Part shown: positions 58,700 to 64,000 of the stretch, piece by piece
How the letters are laid out: every line of letters starts with the position of its first letter
Numbering within the stretch: position 1 is the stretch's first letter
Assembly (NCBI RefSeq): GCF_000237925.1
Contig: NC_031495.1
Span: 35,491,511-35,555,510 of the forward strand
DNA: 64,000 nucleotides
Source: Schistosoma mansoni
Taxonomy: Eukaryota; Platyhelminthes; Trematoda; Strigeidida; Schistosomatidae
Direction: 5' to 3'
The notes under the pieces: generated by a model
Databases searched by the model: none
What the model was told of the DNA's origin: nothing
Seen by the model: the letters and a program-made list of their open reading frames with translations, nothing else
Position numbers and translations under genes: made by a program

Positions 58700-59876
58700 C
58701 ATCAGAGATGGAACACATTTCATGTAGTAGTAGTAGTACAATTCAGTCGTACAATAAATATGACTTCTGTTTTTTTTTATTCCCATGGAATATTTAGTTT
58801 TTTTCATAATTAAGAGATTCTTCAAAGAAGTGACTTTTATAATATTGTAGTGAAGAAAACACGTATGGGGACAATCGAATGTATTTAAGCACAAATTACA
58901 AACTATCTCACTAAATTCCGATAACCATACAATGAACAGTTAATTTGCAAATTAACAACCAATTGTCTCAATCTTCACTGTTTCTTCTGTAAATATCAGT
59001 TCATCTTCTCTAATTCCACTGTTCATACATTTTCCTACCGATTGCGTTTCATTTCAGTTCTTTCCTTATCGGTCTTCTACCAAAATACATTCTATGCCTG
59101 ACCATTGCCATATACTACTTATATGGATATAAGTAGACCACACTACAATATCTCAAAATGGTAGAAATCCCATTTTATTCTTTTCATGAGAGATTGCAAA
59201 TATATTTTCTTATCATTTTTTACTGTTTTTAATTTATTTTAAATTAACAAGTTACATCTTGATAGTGACAAATATAAACTGTTTATTTTATTGTTTTCGA
59301 CATGTCTATGTATGTATCCTCTATGATGACAAGTTCACATTGGAATATTTAACCACATTAACTGACTATATATCAGGATAAAAAAGCATGAAATAGACAT
59401 ATCGAACGGCTTGTACAGAGTCATTTTTAAAATGTTTCCTTTGAAATTTTTAAAAAAGATTCTATCATGTATTCAAACTATTATGTGCTGTATAGTAGAC
59501 TTTTCAATTAATTTCTCATAATAACTAAATCAGAATTTTTCATGGAAACATCTTGGCAATTTTATCGTTCTACAACTATATCTTCGAAAATAAGTGATTA
59601 CATCCTATATGAAACAATTTTTTCTGTAATTATTTTCCTTCTTATAGATTTACAAATCCCACAATTTCGAAGTAATATTTACTTGAAATATCAATAAGAA
59701 CCATAATGACATGATTACATAAGTAACCATTCAAGAACTTTAGATCAAAATATTTCAATGAATTCAAACAAAATAAAATTATCTATTTGAAATTAATCAA
59801 AAAACATTGTAACATTATGTCAAGGTTAATTAAATATTCATTTACATAAATAATATTCTCTACAGCTTGGAAAAAA
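58700..59876. other. AT-rich intergenic sequence
   Basis: No gene or classified repeat is supported. Confidence 0.45.
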
Positions 59877-59880
59877 GATC

Positions 59881-60422
59881 AGAAGGGGTTTTGTGGAAAT
59901 TTCAGTATTTTCATATGTGAAATCATGAGTCAGTTGAAGCTAGACGATCAGTGAAAACCTGGAAGCACTGGATAGCCGTTTCGTCCCATTCTGGGACACT
60001 TCAGAAGTGTGCACCCACGATCCCGCCACGCCAGATTCGAACCCAGAACCTACGAGTCTCGTGCTAGAGCACTTAACCGATAGACCATTGAGCCGGCATC
60101 CAACGGTGTTAATGTCTAACTTCAACCAATCCACGAAGTTTGAACAACCGTTCACCAATTGTCTTCAGTGAGTTGATATCTCACAACAGACCTGATTGAA
60201 CTCCACTGGTTACTACTTCTCACTAGAACTCCAGGAAATATCTCTTGAAGTCAGTCACTAGTGAGCATATGTTGATTATTATCAGAAGGGGTTGTGTGTG
60301 GAGATTTAGTATTTTCATAGTTGAAGTCATGAGTCCCACAATAGGACGAGACGGCTGTCCAGTGCTTTCAGGTCTTCCATGGTGGTCTATCTTCAATTGA
60401 CTGATGATTTCAACTATGAAAA
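59881..60422 (-). mobile_element. Family B full unit plus partial second unit and inverted stub
   Basis: A complete minus-strand unit spans 59881-60283 (403 bp). It has an A box (GGCTCAATGGTCTATCGG), a B box (GGGTTCGAATC) and a hammerhead with a strong helix II (GTCCCA/TGGGAC) and GAAA; its core CTGAAGT has A9 changed. At 60284 AGAAGGGGTT restarts a second unit head-to-tail. Within 60 bp that second unit flips into an inverted hammerhead stub (GAGTCCC ... GGACGAGAC, GAAA mutated). The flip point is the exact counterpart of that at about 545. Confidence 0.85.
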
Positions 60423-60429
60423 AAAAGTC

Positions 60430-61121
60430 AGTTGTGTTTTAAAATGATATTTTTCTAATTTAATATGTTTAATTGTAACTTTATTTATAGTATTATTCCG
60501 TAAACAGAATATAGAATAAGGAGATACACGGTTTAATGGAAATAAACTAAAAACTCAACTATTAAACTCAAAAAATTGACCATTGTAGAAAATACGAAAA
60601 ATCTTAAGACATTTAGCTAACCAAGGGTTTGTTATACATACATATATCTATTCCATAGGTAAAGTACTTTTTTTCTTCTTACCATACAATAAGAAACTTG
60701 TTCGCATTTACTTCTCATATAAATTCATATCCAAATTAAAAGCCATTTCTATTATTCAATACAGTTTAGATATTTGTATTTATGTTGATGAGTAACTGCG
60801 CAATACATTTTTTCCCGTTTTTTTAAAATGAATCACTTGCCAATTTAATTTCTAAAAACTTTGCTTCAAATGAAAAAAAGACACATATTTTTCCTTCTTC
60901 ATAAACGAATAATTGAAAGAAAGAATATTTAAATCTTTCGAAATATTTTTTCAAGTCATAATTTTATAAACTTTTGCAGACCTATCAACATTATAGTAAA
61001 TAAGAAACGACTTAACTGGCGAAAAATAAAAATTTTGAAATTCCTTTCTATTTCCTGTATCACATTGTCATATTACAAAATTCCTCATTATTGAACTACC
61101 TATTTAATGTTTACTATAAAT
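60430..61121. other. AT-rich intergenic sequence
   Basis: Nothing recognised. Confidence 0.45.
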
Positions 61122-61129
61122 TGTTTTGT

Positions 61130-61661
61130 GTCCCCGAATGCCCTGATACGGCCGAGAGTGGGGAGAGTCCGTTCTCCCTCTCCAAATGCTCTCACATGGT
61201 CACGCGTATGTAACCTCTGTCAGGGAAGTCATACTCACTGCCTTCTCGTGGCATTACTGTTGCTTACGAAATTAAGAGGACGAAAAGCGAATGTCCGGCG
61301 CTTTAACCGGGTTAGTGGACACGGAAAGTTCACCTAGGGGAGTTGGAAAACCCTGATTCCAAACCAATGATGCACATAGGTTCCAGTATCATGAGGGAAC
61401 AAATGGCGTATGAACCAATAGTCGGTCACCGACTACCATGGGACTGCATCTCCTCACGATGCTCCACTGCCATGTGGATCAGACCTTTAGGTCAAAGACT
61501 CGGGGTGTGGCTCCTTAAGTAAACCACCTGCTTCAGTTTGGGCACCCAGGTAGTATCACAGCCCTCACACAAATCGAATGAGATTTGTATGGCGCATATG
61601 TATCCGGTGCTTCCTTGTACCAATATTTACGTGTTTAAATAAATAAAATAATAAAATAAGC
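61130..61661 (+). mobile_element. Family F element, full length, 8-bp TSD
   Basis: A 532-bp insertion lies between TGTTTTGT at 61122-61129 and 61662-61669. It ends in an AAATAAATAAAATAAT-type tail. By eye it is nearly identical to the inverted copy at 54173-54693 over most of its length. The frame NALTWSRVCNLCQGSHTHC is retained, but the start ATG of the 54-kb copy is ATA here. No RT is encoded, so it must be mobilised in trans. Confidence 0.82.
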
Positions 61662-61669
61662 TGTTTTGT

Positions 61670-62360
61670 AATACATTCCTAATATTAAGTATTTCCTGTA
61701 GTGGATGATAATATTTTTTTCTATGTTTTCCAAAAGTTTTGACAAAATAAGAATTAACGAAAGTTATTTATGTTAGTCAAGAAATTTTGATTAAACATGT
61801 TGCTGTCCCATAATTTATGAAAAATTAAAAAGCTTAAATATCAAGTTAGTGGTTAGTATGTAAACAGTCAGCTAAGTCTAAGTTCCAATGAATGTGTTTA
61901 TGATTTTCAAGTTTATGTGAGTACTCTTCTATGTATTCAGATTGTATTATATTAGACAGAAATGTGCTACACATTGAGATGTTTTTAACTTGGTTATATT
62001 ATTTATATTCTTCATTATATGACTTAGACCTCATATGGTCATTGTGAAAAGTAATTCTTCAAGATGGATATTTGTTTATGTTGTTCAATCCACACCATAT
62101 TTTATTTTCTTAAATTCATCCACTGAGAGATTATATTTAAGATCAGAATAGGATAACTGATACAGACTCAAAGGGTGATATAAGAGTAATTTGACAAAGC
62201 ATCACTGATACAACGAACGTTAAGATAACTTATATGTAAGCATATCACATGTTTACCGCTGGAATGCTATGTGATCGACAAGTTTTCAAACTAAATATGA
62301 GTATATTTATACACATAAATGATAATCGTCAGAATTATAAATTGTATCAGAGTATAATTC
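61670..62360. other. AT-rich intergenic sequence
   Basis: Nothing recognised. Confidence 0.45.
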
Positions 62361-62490
62361 TGATAGAGTTTTGTTCTCTGAGCTGGATAGCAGTGCTGGT
62401 GATGTTGTTCACAAGAACGATGAAAGCTCCACGACCAAACCGTCCAGCTCAGAGAACAAAACTCCATCAAAATCATCCACCTGAGCTACA
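62361..62490 (+). repeat. Family D hairpin repeat, cut by assembly gap
   Basis: GTTTTGTTCTCTGAGCTGGA and TCCAGCTCAGAGAACAAAAC form a perfect 20-bp inverted pair. The roughly 60-nt loop contains GTTGTTC/GAACGAT and GAAAGCTCC. The right end continues to CCACCTGAGCTACA and stops at the N run. The gap may hide the remaining inverted copy. Confidence 0.78.
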
Positions 62491-62710
62491 NNNNNNNNNN
62501 NNNNNNNNNNNNNNNNNNNNNNNNNNNNNNNNNNNNNNNNNNNNNNNNNNNNNNNNNNNNNNNNNNNNNNNNNNNNNNNNNNNNNNNNNNNNNNNNNNNN
62601 NNNNNNNNNNNNNNNNNNNNNNNNNNNNNNNNNNNNNNNNNNNNNNNNNNNNNNNNNNNNNNNNNNNNNNNNNNNNNNNNNNNNNNNNNNNNNNNNNNNN
62701 NNNNNNNNNN
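62491..62710. other. Assembly gap, 220 N
   Basis: There are 220 unknown bases directly at the edge of a palindromic repeat. The 157-codon frame called through it is an artefact. Confidence 0.99.
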
Positions 62711-64000
62711 CTTTTCCAGTAATTTCAGAAGCTATGACTCAAATGCAATTTTATTGAAATGATTACTAGTAAGAATAAGAGTGCAAATGTCAAGAACATT
62801 ATCATATCATTGTGCATATTATGATCATCTATGAATCAACGTATGATACAGATTAATCTCGAAGGAATTCAATAGAGTAATTCTCTTTAATGTAAATCTT
62901 TGGTTTTACATATTCTCATGTTTTTTTCTTATTAGAATACCTTATATCTTTGATGTAACCATGTAAACTCCAAGACAGAATCAGAAACTTCCATAGTATC
63001 AGTCAGTACAGATCATAACATTAATGTCTGACGATAAATGATCAAATGATAAACTTTGTCATTAGCCAAATTAGAGTCCCTAGAGCCTTAGAACATATTC
63101 GGTGCATACTTCAAGTATTTTTAATTGTTGATAGAATGATTGCTCACAAATCATTTAATCCCTTCATGTTTAAATGTTGCGGAAATGTAAAATGGAATAT
63201 GTGCTGAATATATATTTCCGTAAAAGGATGACTCAATATTCAAAACTAAACATTAAAATTCTAAGTGTCTTACGATGGTGAATTCTAACCTTTTAGTTCA
63301 AAGTTGAAATGCCGTAAGTTAATTTTTTTTAAGTAATTTATTTACTATATTCCCATATAGACCTGTTAAATAAAAATGAGAACAGCTATAAAAGTCATTA
63401 CTTTCAGTATTTATTCTCTTGATGTTATCTGATAAGAACGGTCTCTTCTAGAAAATATAAACTCTATGGTCAGCTTCAGTTATTGCTTTTTCTAATGCTG
63501 CATATGAACGCTTTTGGACTCTGGTAAATGATGCACAGGCATTATATTTTCTATCATATTCATATATAAATATCTTTGCATTTTTGTGGATCTCTTCCTC
63601 TCTCTTCATAAAGATCAGTTAAAATGACAGTAAAAAGAGTAGTAATGATAGTAGTAAAAGTAGTAATACGCAAAATTTCTTATCAGACAATCTCTTTCCA
63701 TCTATTCATCCACCCTATTTTTGTAATAATGTAAAGACAGTTTGCCTACTTGTTCTTTTTCTGTTCTTCTCTGTTTTTTGGTATTTCATTCACCCTCTCT
63801 CTTTCTTGCCCTTCTTATCTTGATAAATTTGAACAGAAATATTCAGAAAACACGCAATTATAATACATATAAAGCAATGAGTACAAATAATTGGATAAAA
63901 TGCTATTTGACAATAAATTTTGTAAAAAAGAAACAAAAAGAGGGATTTCTTCTTTTATGCTGACTTGCTTTGGTCTTGACTATCCAATTAACTTTACCCT
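62711..64000. other. AT-rich sequence to window end
   Basis: No gene is supported. There is an AGTAGTAA-type trinucleotide-like patch at about 63635-63670. Confidence 0.45.

Noticed and set aside
62249-62722. Plus-strand frame of 157 codons
   Set aside because: It runs through the second N gap and otherwise follows the family D repeat.
1-64000. CRISPR array, bacterial operons, riboswitches
   Set aside because: Repeats are dispersed and unevenly spaced, and the genes have introns; the DNA is eukaryotic.

Overview
The window looks like nuclear DNA from a schistosome blood fluke (Platyhelminthes, Trematoda, genus Schistosoma or a close relative). It is AT-rich and gene-poor, with very small introns beside multi-kilobase ones. 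It is full of the tRNA-promoter repeats carrying hammerhead-ribozyme motifs known from Schistosoma (S-m-alpha type), plus RTE-like and Penelope-like retroelement fragments. The species cannot be fixed from sequence alone. There are two assembly gaps (21467-21666 and 62491-62710).

Four loci look like genuine protein-coding genes. (1) A SOX-family HMG-box transcription factor on the minus strand (HMG exon 9575-8583), with a probable upstream exon at 12574-11981. That upstream exon looks like a diverged duplicate of the SOX C-terminal tail. (2) A complete nocturnin-like EEP-family phosphatase on the plus strand (34143-35270), three exons with introns of 43 and 35 bp, giving 349 residues. (3) A C1q-domain protein on the minus strand, with the domain split over exons 46231-45978 and 43314-43087. 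(4) An unrecognised 248-residue terminal exon on the minus strand (56398-55650).

Most of the remaining identifiable sequence is mobile. Family A is the S-m-alpha-type SINE with a hammerhead (2.8, 6.7-7.0, 18.7, 21.1, 21.7, 49.4, 51.6 and 58.1 kb). Family B is a second tRNA-promoter repeat of about 400 bp with its own hammerhead (0.5-1.0, 4.6, 7.6-8.2, 10.1, 17.7, 19.7, 19.9, 35.9-36.5, 55.1, 57.3 and 59.9-60.4 kb). Several B copies are foldbacks with shared junctions. Family C starts with a (CAGT)n block (8.3, 17.7 and 19.1 kb). Family D is a short hairpin element (5.4, 14.3 and 62.4 kb). Family E carries Penelope-type hammerhead-like motifs (42.3, 48.8 and 58.5 kb). Family F is a 520-530 bp element with an A-rich tail and a conserved short frame (54.2 and 61.1 kb). 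Autonomous element remnants are a broken Penelope-like reverse transcriptase (27.44-25.55 kb, minus) and two RTE-type 3' fragments (22.7-23.3 kb plus; 41.3-40.4 kb minus). Target-site duplications are visible for seven insertions.

The strongest theme is the density of ribozyme-bearing repeats. At least three sequence-unrelated sets with hammerhead cores occur in 64 kb, at all stages of decay, alongside the kinds of reverse transcriptase likely to mobilise them. Schistosome S-m-alpha and Penelope hammerheads are established knowledge; the family B foldback subfamilies and the family D covarying hairpin are less obviously described. The long AT-rich stretches between elements show no coding or RNA gene that I can support.
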